DNA from: Croceivirga radicis
GTDB lineage: Bacteria; Bacteroidota; Bacteroidia; Flavobacteriales; Flavobacteriaceae
Assembly: GCF_002072105.2 (NCBI RefSeq)
Contig: NZ_MTBC01000002.1
Coordinates: 62,001 to 126,000 of the forward strand
Reading direction: 5' to 3'
DNA length: 64,000 nucleotides
In this document: piece after piece, positions 6,549 to 16,278 of the stretch
Layout of the letters: each line of letters begins with the position of its first letter
Position numbering within the stretch: the stretch's first letter is position 1
Translations under genes and position numbers: made by a program
Notes under the pieces: model-generated
What the model saw: the letters and a program-made list of their open reading frames with translations, nothing else
What the model was told of the DNA's origin: nothing
The model's database searches: none

Positions 6549-8795
6549 ATGACACCATTGGCTAGAAATATATGGGTTGTAGTAACCTTTGGTCTGTTAC
6601 TGTACGGCGCATGCGGTACAGAAAACAACAACAAAGGGGCAAACCAAAGTACGGAAGACGTATTGTCTTATGTTGACCCTTTTATTGGTACCGGCGGTCA
6701 CGGCCATACATTTCCTGGTGCCGTATCTCCTTTTGGTATGGTGCAACCTAGTCCGGATAACGGGAGAGGTGGCTGGGATTGGTGCTCAGGGTACCATATA
6801 ACAGACTCTTTAATAGCTGGTTTTTCACAGTTGCATTTAAGTGGTACGGGTATTGGCGATTTGTTGGATGTGCTAATAATGCCTACCAATTCTAAAATGG
6901 ACGTAACACGTTTTGGAAAAACCAGAGATAGTTTGCCATATGTGTCTAGTTTTAATCATGAACGGGAACAAGCGCACCCTGGATTTTATAGTGTTTATTT
7001 ATCTAAGCCAGACGTAACTGCTTCCCTAACGGCCAGTGAACGCGTTGCGGTACATAAATATGCTTTCAATGCTAAAGAAGAGCCTTCTTTTATTATTGAT
7101 TTGGGTTTTGCAGTTAATTGGGATGGTGTTTTGGCATCTGAAATTAATCTGGAAAACAAAACACTTATAACCGGTTATAGACACAGTACAGGTTGGGCAA
7201 AAAATCAAAAGGTCTTTTTTGCTATTCAGACCAATCAATCTATTGTAAATACCAATTGGGTAGCAGATGGTTTTATAAAAGAGCAAGTGCAAAAAGTAGC
7301 AGGTAAAAATACGGGGGCACAATTCTTTTTTGCACCAGAAACAGTCAGTGTGCAGTTAAAAATTGCAGTGTCCTCTGTAAGTATAGCTAATGCCAAAGCA
7401 AATTTGGCAACAGGTAAGTGGTTTGCAGAAACTAAGGCAAAAACAGAACAAGAATGGCGTAACGCACTAGGAAAAATAGAAATAGATACGCCAATAGATT
7501 CTTTAAAAACTATTTTTTATACCGCTTTATACCACGCACAAATTGCTCCTAATTTGTTTAGTGATGTATCTGGGGAATTTCGCTTACAAAACGATTCTAT
7601 CGCAAAGGCTCCTCAACATACAGCTGCCTATTCAACCCTTTCCGTTTGGGATACTTTTAGGGCAGAAAACCCTTTGTTGAATATTCTTCAACCTAAAAAA
7701 GTAAACGGAATTATACGATCCATGCTAGCCTATTATCAAGAACAGGGTAGGCTACCCATTTGGACGCTCTACGGTAATGAAACCCAAACCATGACCGGAA
7801 ACCATGCAGTGTCTGTATTGGTAGAAGCCTATTTAAAGGGCTTTAGGGATTATGATGTTGATTTGGCCTACCAAGCGGTAAAAAAGACCATGTTAGGTAG
7901 AGATAGAGGGCTGGATTTATACAGCCAATACGGTTATATACCATTTGATATGGCAGACGAATCTGTGACCATTTCCTTGGAATACGCTTACAATGACTGG
8001 TGCGTGGCACAAATGGCGAAAGCCTTGGGCAAGAAAGAAGACTACGATTATTTTTACCAAAGGTCTAAGTCGTTTGAACAGTTGTTTAATCCTAAGACAG
8101 GATTTATGCAAGGTAAATCTGCAAGTGGGCAACAATGGAGGCAGCCTTTTGATCCCAAACATTCCAATCATAGAGAACATACAGATTACACAGAAGGAAA
8201 TGCTTGGCAGCATAGTTGGTTTGTACCGCATAATGTGGAATCTTTAATTGCCTTGCATGGAGGGGAAGCTTCTTTTGTTAAAAAATTGGAGCAATTGTTT
8301 ACAGAAAGTTCAGACATAACTGGGGATAACGTTTCTGTAGATATTTCTGGTCTCATTGGCCAGTATGCGCATGGAAATGAGCCCAGTCACCACATAGCGT
8401 TTCTTTTTAATAAAGCAAATGCACCATGGAAAACCCAATTTTGGGTGCGCGAAATTTTAAACACTCAATATACCACAAGGCCAGATGGTCTAAGTGGTAA
8501 TGAAGATTGTGGCCAGATGTCTGCCTGGTACGTTTTTAGTGCACTCGGTTTTTATCCAATGAATCCAGCTTCTGGCACCTATGAATTTGGAAGTCCACTA
8601 TTTAAGAAAGCGATTATAAAGCTAGACAATGGTAAAACGTTAACGGTGGAGGCCCCTAAAACAACAACTGAGAATAAATATATACAAACGGTAAAACTAA
8701 ACGGTAAGCTGCTAGACCGTACCTACATAACGCATAACGAAATTATGGCTGGAGGGGTTTTGGAATTTGAGATGGGAGCAAATCCTAAGTATTGA
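6549..8795 (+). CDS. GH92 alpha-mannosidase, lipoprotein (first of four)
   Basis: 748 residues. The N-terminal signal ends in a lipobox (LLLYGAC, Cys at residue 22), so it is a lipoprotein of the periplasm or outer membrane. GH92 signatures: YVDPFIGTGGHGHTFPGA near the N-terminus, the catalytic-acid motif HGNEPSHH with E611, and GNEDCGQMSAWYVFSALGFYP, which carries the aspartates of the general base. GH92 enzymes are calcium-dependent, inverting exo-alpha-mannosidases acting on N-glycans and mannans. The motif set is that of a normal alpha-mannosidase; linkage specificity cannot be read. It leads a run of six same-strand genes. Confidence 0.95.
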   Translation: MTPLARNIWVVVTFGLLLYGACGTENNNKGANQSTEDVLSYVDPFIGTGGHGHTFPGAVSPFGMVQPSPDNGRGGWDWCSGYHITDSLIAGFSQLHLSGTGIGDLLDVLIMPTNSKMDVTRFGKTRDSLPYVSSFNHEREQAHPGFYSVYLSKPDVTASLTASERVAVHKYAFNAKEEPSFIIDLGFAVNWDGVLASEINLENKTLITGYRHSTGWAKNQKVFFAIQTNQSIVNTNWVADGFIKEQVQKVAGKNTGAQFFFAPETVSVQLKIAVSSVSIANAKANLATGKWFAETKAKTEQEWRNALGKIEIDTPIDSLKTIFYTALYHAQIAPNLFSDVSGEFRLQNDSIAKAPQHTAAYSTLSVWDTFRAENPLLNILQPKKVNGIIRSMLAYYQEQGRLPIWTLYGNETQTMTGNHAVSVLVEAYLKGFRDYDVDLAYQAVKKTMLGRDRGLDLYSQYGYIPFDMADESVTISLEYAYNDWCVAQMAKALGKKEDYDYFYQRSKSFEQLFNPKTGFMQGKSASGQQWRQPFDPKHSNHREHTDYTEGNAWQHSWFVPHNVESLIALHGGEASFVKKLEQLFTESSDITGDNVSVDISGLIGQYAHGNEPSHHIAFLFNKANAPWKTQFWVREILNTQYTTRPDGLSGNEDCGQMSAWYVFSALGFYPMNPASGTYEFGSPLFKKAIIKLDNGKTLTVEAPKTTTENKYIQTVKLNGKLLDRTYITHNEIMAGGVLEFEMGANPKY

Positions 8796-8814
8796 ATGTA
8801 AAGAATAATTGAGT

Positions 8815-10692
8815 ATGGATATCATAGATGTATCTATAATTGCTATCTACATTTTGCTAACGCTTTTTGTGGGTATTTGGATTTCTAAAAAGGCTTCTAA
8901 AGGCCTTAAATCGTATTTCTTGGGAGGTAACGATATTAAGTGGTATTATTTAGGATTGAGCAACGGTTCTGGCATGTTCGATATATCTGGTACGGCCTGG
9001 ATGGTGGGTATACTGTTCTTATATGGTGCCAAGAGTTTTATGTTCATGTGGTTATGGCCTATCTGGAACCAAGTATTCGTGATGATATTCTTGGCTATCT
9101 GGATCAGGAGGTCCAATATTATGACGGGGTCTGAATGGATATTAACACGATTTGGAGACGACCGTGCAGGTAGGGCGTCTCACAGTATAGTGGCTGTGTT
9201 TGCCGTAGTTTCAACTATTGGTTTTATTGCATACTTTTTTGAAGGAACTGGTAAGTTCTTGACCGTAATACTTCCTTGGGACTTAACCTTACAATTGGGA
9301 GAATTGGTGTTGCTCACCTCTGAGCAAGCATACGCATTGGTAATTATTCTGTTAACCACATTGTATACGATCAAAGGCGGAATGTTCTCCGTAGTTGCCA
9401 CAGAGGTACTGCAATTTGGTATAATGGTTATAACTGGAATTCTGGTTGCTGGTTATGCTTTTTACAGTGTTGCCGATTTGCAATTGCAAGGGATTATTAC
9501 ACCAGAATGGAAAAGCATATTGTTTGGTGCCGAGTTAGAACCAGTTTGGGGAGACAAGTTTGCGGCATTTAATAGGCTTATAGATACTGAAGGTTATAAA
9601 ATGTTTGGGGCATTTATAGGGATGACGTTATTTAAAGGCTTTTTTGCAAGTATTGCGGGGCCTGTTCCTAGTTACGATTTTCAACGTATACTTTCTACTA
9701 GAACGGTTAAGGAAGCCGCCTATATGAGTGGTTTTACCAATTTGGTGCTGTACATACCACGGTATCTTTTAATAGCCGGGGTTGTGGTAATAGCCTTAGT
9801 GGCCATGGGGCCAGAAATGAATGCAGATCCCAATTTAAATGGCGGTAGTTTAGAAGTGATTCTTCCTAAGGTTATCAATAACCATATTCCAGTGGGTATT
9901 AAAGGATTGTTGTTGGCAGGGCTTTTAGCGGCATTCATGTCAACTTTTTCTGCCTTTGTAAATTCTGGTCCAGCTTATATTGTAAACGATATTTATAAAA
10001 AATACTTTAAGCCTAACGCTTCCCCAAGTCATTATATCAAGGCCAGCCAATTGGCATCTTGTTTGGTTGTGGTTTTAGGTGTTTGCATGGGTTTTTTTGC
10101 AGATTCTATCAACTCCTTAACCTTATGGATAACAAGTGCTTTGTACGGAGGTTATGTGGCAGCCAACTTTTTAAAATGGGTATGGTGGCGCTTTAATGGT
10201 TGGGGTTATTTTTGGGGAATGCTCGCCGGTTTGCTTATTGCTACCCTTAATTTCTTATTGGATCAAAACAAGGCCAGTTTTGAAGCGGGTACCCTTTTAT
10301 ATGAATTAACCAATGTGCATGCCATTTACCTGTTTCCATTGATTTTAGGTTTTTCGTTGTTAGGCTCTATTTTGGGTACCTACTTTACCCAACCAACAAA
10401 ACCAGAGGTATTACAGGCATTTTATAAGAGCGTTAAACCTTGGGGTTGGTGGCAACCAGTGGTTGCCCAAATACAACAAACACAACCCAACTTTAAAAAG
10501 AATACAGAGTTTTGGTCAGATATGCTCAACTGTTTAGTGGGCATGGTATGGCAATCTAGTATGATATTACTACCAATTTATTTGTTGGTTAGAGATTATC
10601 CTAAAATGTTGATAGCCTTTGCCATATTTATTGTTACCACCACGATTTTAAAATTTACCTGGCTAGATAAGGTCAGACAAATCCCGAATTAA
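8815..10692 (+). CDS. SSS-family sodium/solute symporter (sugar uptake)
   Basis: 625 residues with 13-14 hydrophobic segments; family sodium:solute symporter (SGLT-like). The SSS-typical pattern SKKASKGLKSYFLGGNDIKW lies near residues 26-45. The ATG at 8815 is preferred to an in-frame TTG at 8809. It lies between the first GH92 gene and the GH130 gene, with 19 and 11 bases of spacing, so it probably brings the trimmed product (mannose or Man-GlcNAc) into the cytoplasm with sodium. The locus has no SusC/SusD pair. Confidence 0.9.
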   Translation: MDIIDVSIIAIYILLTLFVGIWISKKASKGLKSYFLGGNDIKWYYLGLSNGSGMFDISGTAWMVGILFLYGAKSFMFMWLWPIWNQVFVMIFLAIWIRRSNIMTGSEWILTRFGDDRAGRASHSIVAVFAVVSTIGFIAYFFEGTGKFLTVILPWDLTLQLGELVLLTSEQAYALVIILLTTLYTIKGGMFSVVATEVLQFGIMVITGILVAGYAFYSVADLQLQGIITPEWKSILFGAELEPVWGDKFAAFNRLIDTEGYKMFGAFIGMTLFKGFFASIAGPVPSYDFQRILSTRTVKEAAYMSGFTNLVLYIPRYLLIAGVVVIALVAMGPEMNADPNLNGGSLEVILPKVINNHIPVGIKGLLLAGLLAAFMSTFSAFVNSGPAYIVNDIYKKYFKPNASPSHYIKASQLASCLVVVLGVCMGFFADSINSLTLWITSALYGGYVAANFLKWVWWRFNGWGYFWGMLAGLLIATLNFLLDQNKASFEAGTLLYELTNVHAIYLFPLILGFSLLGSILGTYFTQPTKPEVLQAFYKSVKPWGWWQPVVAQIQQTQPNFKKNTEFWSDMLNCLVGMVWQSSMILLPIYLLVRDYPKMLIAFAIFIVTTTILKFTWLDKVRQIPN

Positions 10693-10703
10693 TTGTTTTT
10701 TAA

Positions 10704-11681
10704 ATGAGTACAGAAAAAGTAGCCATGCCATGGCAAGACAGACCAGAAGGTCATACAGAGGTTCTTTGGAGACATTCAGAAAATCCAATCATAGCCAGAG
10801 ACGCAATTCCTACCTCCAATAGTATATTTAACAGTGCTGTTGTACCTTTTGGAGATGGATATGCAGGAGTGTTTCGTTGTGATAATAAGGCCGTACAAAT
10901 GAATATTTTTGCCGGATTTAGTAAGGATGGTATTCATTGGGATATAGCCCATGAGCCAATCCAATTTGCAGCAGGTAACACAGAAATGATAGATTCTGAC
11001 TATAAGTATGACCCTAGGGTTACTTGGATAGAAGACCGTTATTGGATTACTTGGTGTAATGGATACCACGGGCCAACAATTGGGATAGGCTATACTTTCG
11101 ATTTTAAAGAGTTTTTTCAATGTGAAAATGCTTTTTTGCCTTTTAACAGAAACGGTGTGCTTTTTCCAGAAAAGATAGATGGTAAATTTGCCATGTTAAG
11201 TAGGCCTAGTGATAACGGCCATACGCCCTTTGGAGATATTTATGTAAGCTACAGCCCAGATATGAAGTATTGGGGAGAGCACCGTTGTGTAATGAAAGCC
11301 TCCCCGTTTATGGATAGTGCATGGCAATGCACAAAAATTGGAGCAGGGCCAATACCTATTTTGGTAGACGAAGGATGGTTAATGTTCTATCATGGCGTGA
11401 TCAATACTTGCAACGGATTTAGATACTCTATGGGTGCAGCTATTCTGGATAAGGATAACCCTGCCGTTGTAAAATACAGGACCCAACCGTATCTTTTGGC
11501 TCCACAGACCACTTATGAGTGCATGGGAGACGTTCCTAATGTTGTATTCCCTTGTGCTGCATTACATTCTGTTGAAGAAGATAAAGTAGCCGTTTATTAC
11601 GGAGCGGCAGATACTACCGTGGCATTGGCATACGGTAAATTATCAGAGGTAGTTAAATTTACCATAGAAAATAGCTTATAA
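10704..11681 (+). CDS. GH130 phosphorylase, probable beta-1,4-mannosyl-N-acetylglucosamine phosphorylase
   Basis: 325 residues, no signal peptide, so cytoplasmic. Blocks seen: [24 protein letters not shown] with the catalytic aspartate, [33 protein letters not shown] and [16 protein letters not shown]. From memory these are very close to the N-glycan phosphorylases BT1033 of Bacteroides thetaiotaomicron and UhgbMP (GH130 subfamily 2), which split Man-beta-1,4-GlcNAc into mannose 1-phosphate and GlcNAc. The surrounding GH92 genes fit that role, since they would strip the alpha-mannoses from the core. Subfamily placement is recalled similarity, not a computed alignment. Confidence 0.88.
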   Translation: MSTEKVAMPWQDRPEGHTEVLWRHSENPIIARDAIPTSNSIFNSAVVPFGDGYAGVFRCDNKAVQMNIFAGFSKDGIHWDIAHEPIQFAAGNTEMIDSDYKYDPRVTWIEDRYWITWCNGYHGPTIGIGYTFDFKEFFQCENAFLPFNRNGVLFPEKIDGKFAMLSRPSDNGHTPFGDIYVSYSPDMKYWGEHRCVMKASPFMDSAWQCTKIGAGPIPILVDEGWLMFYHGVINTCNGFRYSMGAAILDKDNPAVVKYRTQPYLLAPQTTYECMGDVPNVVFPCAALHSVEEDKVAVYYGAADTTVALAYGKLSEVVKFTIENSL

Positions 11682-11688
11682 AAATTTG

Positions 11689-13941
11689 ATGATGAGACAT
11701 GGGTTTTGGGTTTTAAGCGTAATTTTTGTTTTGGCTTGTAAAAATCAACCAAAACCTAAAAGCCTAAAAAGCTTAACTAGCTATGTTAATCCTTTTATTG
11801 GTACAGATGGCCCTGGGAATACCTATCCTGGGGCTACCGTGCCTTTTGGTATGGTTCAATTAAGTCCAGACATTGGTATTCCGGGTTGGGACCGCATTGC
11901 CGGATATTATTACCCAGATAGTATCCTTACTGGCTTTTCCCATACGCATTTAACGGGTACGGGTGCTGGAGACTTATACGATATCTTGGTTATGCCAACC
12001 AATAGTAGATTTAAGGACACGTTAAAAGCCAATAATTATAAGCCTTATTCCCATTTTAATCATGTAGAGGAAGGCGCATCACCTGGTTACTATTGGGTTC
12101 AATTAAAGGATTATGGAATAAAAGCGGAACTCACGGCTACTCCAAGAGTAGGAATACATAAATATACCTTTCCAAAAGATACGTTATCGCAAATTCATGT
12201 AGACTTAGGGTATAGTTTAAATTGGGACAGGCCAACCAATACCAAGATTACCGTGGTTAATGATTCGGTGCTTCAAGGTTTTAGAATGTCCGAAGGTTGG
12301 GCTAGAAACCAACAGCTTTATTTTGAGATGACTTTTTCCAAACCGTTTTCTTCCTATTACATCAAAGAAAATAAAGAAGGACAAGCAACTAAAATCATTT
12401 TAAATTATCAAACCGAAGAAGATGAGGTGATTACAGTTAAAACAGGTCTATCTTCGGCGAGTGTAGGCGGCGCCTCAAAAGCTATTAAACAAGAAGCAAA
12501 GCAGGACTTTGAGTCAATTAGAAAACAAGCCAATGCGGTATGGGAAAAAGAACTTTCTAAAATTAGAATAACTACACAAAACAAAGAGCGAAAAACCATC
12601 TTTTACACCATGATGTATCAATCTATGTTGGCACCAACGTTATATAGCGATAGCAATCAGCAATATAAGGCCGCGAACGATGCTAATGGTCAGTATTTGC
12701 CAGAAACAGATAGTATTGCAATGGCCAAAGGGTTTAACAGGTATGATACTTTTTCTCTATGGGATACCTACCGGGCAGCACATCCACTGTACACCATAAT
12801 ACAAACGGAGCGTGTGCCGGATATGATAAAATCGCTTTTGGCACATTACCAGGAAACTGGAAAGTTACCCGTTTGGTCCATGCAGGGTAGCGAAACCAAT
12901 ATGATGATCGGTTACCATGCCGTTCCGGTAATAGTAGACGCTTATTTTAAAGGTTTTGAATTCGATGCAAATTTGGCGTACCAAGCGTGTAAAACCAGTG
13001 CTATGGTAAAAGAGCGTCAAATAGACGAGTTTGCTCAAAATGGCTACATAGCTACGGCTGCCGGACATGAAAATTGGTCTGTTTCCAAAACCTTGGAATA
13101 TGCTTATGACGATTGGTGTTTAGCCCAATTTGCCAAGGATTTAGGTAAAGAAGAAGACTTTGATTATTTCATAGAACGGTCCAATAATTGGAAAAATGTA
13201 TACAATGCCAAAAACTCTTGGTTGCAACCAAAAGACGCATCAGGCACTTTTATCTATCCTTTTACGCCAAAAGAATATTCGCCTTATTTCTGTGAAAGTA
13301 ATGCATGGCAATATTATTGGTCGGTAGCACAAGATATTCCTGGCCTTGTGGCTGCCACTGGAGGTGCAAATCGATTTGAACAAAAATTAGATTCCATGTT
13401 TACTTATGCTCCGCTGCCAACAGATAAGTTACCCATTTTTAGTACGGGGATGATTGGCCAATATGCACATGGAAACGAACCAAGCCATCATGTTGCTTAC
13501 CTGTATAATTATATTGGTAAACCCCATAAAACCCAAGATTTGGTTTATAAAATTCGCAATGAACAGTATAAAAATGAGCCTAATGGCCATTGCGGAAACG
13601 AAGATTGTGGGCAAATGTCTTCTTGGTATATTTTAAACAGTTTGGGTATGTATCCGGTAAACGCTGCCCAAGGGATATTGGATTTGAGTGTGCCACAATT
13701 TTCTAAAGCTAGTATACAGTTGCCAAACAATAAAACATTTGAGGTAAAAGCCACAGGTTTATCAGAAGAAAACCGCTATGTTGCTGCCGTTTCTTTAAAT
13801 GGGCAGCAGTTGAATAGAAGATTTATTACCTACAAAGAATTAATGCAGGGAGGTATTTTAGAGTTTATAATGACTGCAAATAAGGATACGGTGAATACGC
13901 AAAGATATGAACAACCAAATCCCTTAAAAATTTATAACTAA
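11689..13941 (+). CDS. GH92 alpha-mannosidase, lipoprotein (second of four)
   Basis: 750 residues from the ATG at 11689; an in-frame TTG three bases earlier is unlikely to be the start. Lipobox FVLAC gives lipoprotein anchoring. Complete GH92 motif set: YVNPFIGTDGPGNTYPGA, HGNEPSHH with catalytic acid E597, and GNEDCGQMSSWYILNSLGMYP. It begins eight bases after the GH130 stop, clearly the same operon. Overall layout matches the first GH92, so it is expected to be an ordinary exo-alpha-mannosidase, perhaps for another linkage. Confidence 0.95.
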   Translation: MMRHGFWVLSVIFVLACKNQPKPKSLKSLTSYVNPFIGTDGPGNTYPGATVPFGMVQLSPDIGIPGWDRIAGYYYPDSILTGFSHTHLTGTGAGDLYDILVMPTNSRFKDTLKANNYKPYSHFNHVEEGASPGYYWVQLKDYGIKAELTATPRVGIHKYTFPKDTLSQIHVDLGYSLNWDRPTNTKITVVNDSVLQGFRMSEGWARNQQLYFEMTFSKPFSSYYIKENKEGQATKIILNYQTEEDEVITVKTGLSSASVGGASKAIKQEAKQDFESIRKQANAVWEKELSKIRITTQNKERKTIFYTMMYQSMLAPTLYSDSNQQYKAANDANGQYLPETDSIAMAKGFNRYDTFSLWDTYRAAHPLYTIIQTERVPDMIKSLLAHYQETGKLPVWSMQGSETNMMIGYHAVPVIVDAYFKGFEFDANLAYQACKTSAMVKERQIDEFAQNGYIATAAGHENWSVSKTLEYAYDDWCLAQFAKDLGKEEDFDYFIERSNNWKNVYNAKNSWLQPKDASGTFIYPFTPKEYSPYFCESNAWQYYWSVAQDIPGLVAATGGANRFEQKLDSMFTYAPLPTDKLPIFSTGMIGQYAHGNEPSHHVAYLYNYIGKPHKTQDLVYKIRNEQYKNEPNGHCGNEDCGQMSSWYILNSLGMYPVNAAQGILDLSVPQFSKASIQLPNNKTFEVKATGLSEENRYVAAVSLNGQQLNRRFITYKELMQGGILEFIMTANKDTVNTQRYEQPNPLKIYN

Positions 13942-13959
13942 ACTGAATAAACGCTCATA

Positions 13960-16278
13960 ATGATTAACAAAACAAAACTAATTTTATTAGCATTGACCGC
14001 GCTGATATATGCTTGTGGGGAAAAATCCACAAATACCTTTTCTAAAGACGATTCAAAAACGGAATTACTGGCTTACGTAAACCCTTTAATGGGTACAGAT
14101 TCTGATTTTAGCCTCTCTAATGGGAATACCTATCCGGCTATTGCCACACCTTGGGGCATGAATTTTTGGACACCAATGACCAATAAGATGGGAGATGGGT
14201 GGACGTATGGTTATGACGATAAAACCATTAGGGGCATTAAACAAACGCATCAACCAAGTCCATGGATAAATGATTATGCCGCGTTCTCTTTTATGCCGGT
14301 CGTAGGCGATTTAAAATACAAAGAAGACGAGCGTGCCTCTTATTTTTCGCATAAGGCAGAAACAGTGCGTCCAGATTATTACAGTGTGTATTTGGCAGAT
14401 TATGATGTTACGGCAGAGGTTACGCCAACATCGCGTGCGGCACAGTTTCGTTTTACCTTTCCAGAAACGGATAGTGCCTACATTCTTTTAGATGCTTTTT
14501 TCAAAGGCTCTATGGTAAAAATATTACCAGAAGAACAAAAGATTGTTGGGTACTGCCGTAACAACAGCGGTGGAGTGCCAGAAAACTTTCATAATTATTT
14601 TGTGGCCCAATTTGATAAACCTTTTGAAACTACCCATACTTGGGGGGATAACTGGAGTCTTTTAGAGAACAGCACAGATAATAAAGGGGAACATGTTGGC
14701 GCAATAATTGGTTTTAAGACTAAAAAAGGAGAACAAGTTACCGTAAAAGTAGCATCGTCTTTTATAAGTCAAGAACAAGCAGAATTAAATTTAGATCGGG
14801 AGATTGGAAAAGACACTTTTGATGAAACCAAAGAAAAAGCAGCTGTTGCCTGGGAAAAAGAGTTAAGTAGAATAGCGGTTGCCTCAAATAACTTAGACCA
14901 ATTGCGCACCTTCTATTCTTGTCTTTATAGGGTGTTATTGTTTCCAAGAACGTTTTACGAAATGGATGCGGAAAACAACGTGGTACATTATAGTCCGTAC
15001 AATGGAAAAGTGGAAGCCGGTTACATGTTTACCGATAATGGCTTTTGGGACACCTTTAGAGCTGTGTTTCCGTTTTTTAATATGATGTATCCAGAGCTAA
15101 ATACCCAAATTATGGAAGGTTTGGCCAATACCTATAAAGAATCTGGGTGGCTGCCAGAATGGGCAAGCCCTGGTCATAGAGATTGTATGATCGGGTCCAA
15201 TTCTGCTCCAATTATAGCAGATGCACATCTTAATGGTTTATCTGGTTTTGATAAAGAGATTTTATTGGAAGCCATGCTAAAAAACGCTACAGTTTCACAA
15301 GGGCGTCCAGTGAATTCCGTAGGCAGGGCTGGTATAGATTACTACAATGAATTGGGGTACGTACCTTATGATGTAAATATACATGAGAACGCTGCTAGAA
15401 CGCTAGAATATGCCTATGCCGATTTTACCATTGCCCAAATGGCCAAATCTATGGGTAAGGAAGATTTGGCAAATAAATATTTTCAAAAATCATTGAACTA
15501 CAAGAACCTATTTGATCCGGAAACCAATTGGATGCGTGGTAAAAACCAAGATGGAACGTTTCAAGAACCTTTTAATCCTTTAAAATGGGGAGATGCTTTT
15601 ACCGAAGGTAATAGCCTGCATTATACCTGGTCTGTTTTTCATGATGTTCAAGGATTAATAGGTTTAATGGGTGGTGAAGAAAGCTTTGTTGGTAAATTGG
15701 ACGATGTCTTTAACATGCCACCAAAATTTGATGCTTCGTATTATGGTTTTACCATACATGAAATACGAGAGATGCAAATAGCCAATATGGGTAATTATGC
15801 GCACGGTAACCAACCCATACAGCATATGATTTATTTGTACAATTATGCCAAACAACCTTGGAAAACCCAAGAAAAAATAAGAGAAGTATTAACCAAACTA
15901 TATACGCCAAACCCTGATGGCTATTGCGGAGACGAAGACAACGGGCAAACATCGGCTTGGTATGTGTTTAGTGCCTTAGGCTTTTACCCGGTAGCCCCTG
16001 CTACCAACCAGTATGTAATAGGTAGTCCGTTGTTCAATGAGGTTACGTTACAATTGCAAAATGGTAACACTTTTACTATTTCTGCCAGCAATAACGCAAT
16101 GGATCATCCATATATCCAATCGGCCAGGTTAAATGGTAAACCATTTGATCAAACCTTTATTTCAACACAGGCTATACAACAGGGCGGTAGTCTAGAATTT
16201 AACATGGGCAAAGAGCCTAATAAAAATTGGGCCGTATCAGAGGCTGCAAAACCTTATTCTTTATCCAATGAAAAATAG
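13960..16278 (+). CDS. GH92 enzyme with Glu-to-Gln change at the catalytic acid (candidate mannose-1-phospho-mannose hydrolase)
   Basis: 772 residues, lipoprotein (lipobox ALIYAC). GH92 fold motifs are present (YVNPLMGTDSD near the start, GDEDNGQTSAWYVFSALGFYP at the end), but the usual HGNEPSHH reads HGNQPIQH, with Q618 in place of the general-acid glutamate. The same Glu-to-Gln exchange is recalled for CcGH92_5 of Cellulosimicrobium, which removes mannose from mannose-1-phospho-6-mannose caps; a phosphate leaving group needs no proton donor. A phosphodiester-uncapping role is therefore likely. Alternatives are reduced activity or another substrate. Its end overlaps the next gene by 11 bases. 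Confidence 0.9.
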   Translation: MINKTKLILLALTALIYACGEKSTNTFSKDDSKTELLAYVNPLMGTDSDFSLSNGNTYPAIATPWGMNFWTPMTNKMGDGWTYGYDDKTIRGIKQTHQPSPWINDYAAFSFMPVVGDLKYKEDERASYFSHKAETVRPDYYSVYLADYDVTAEVTPTSRAAQFRFTFPETDSAYILLDAFFKGSMVKILPEEQKIVGYCRNNSGGVPENFHNYFVAQFDKPFETTHTWGDNWSLLENSTDNKGEHVGAIIGFKTKKGEQVTVKVASSFISQEQAELNLDREIGKDTFDETKEKAAVAWEKELSRIAVASNNLDQLRTFYSCLYRVLLFPRTFYEMDAENNVVHYSPYNGKVEAGYMFTDNGFWDTFRAVFPFFNMMYPELNTQIMEGLANTYKESGWLPEWASPGHRDCMIGSNSAPIIADAHLNGLSGFDKEILLEAMLKNATVSQGRPVNSVGRAGIDYYNELGYVPYDVNIHENAARTLEYAYADFTIAQMAKSMGKEDLANKYFQKSLNYKNLFDPETNWMRGKNQDGTFQEPFNPLKWGDAFTEGNSLHYTWSVFHDVQGLIGLMGGEESFVGKLDDVFNMPPKFDASYYGFTIHEIREMQIANMGNYAHGNQPIQHMIYLYNYAKQPWKTQEKIREVLTKLYTPNPDGYCGDEDNGQTSAWYVFSALGFYPVAPATNQYVIGSPLFNEVTLQLQNGNTFTISASNNAMDHPYIQSARLNGKPFDQTFISTQAIQQGGSLEFNMGKEPNKNWAVSEAAKPYSLSNEK

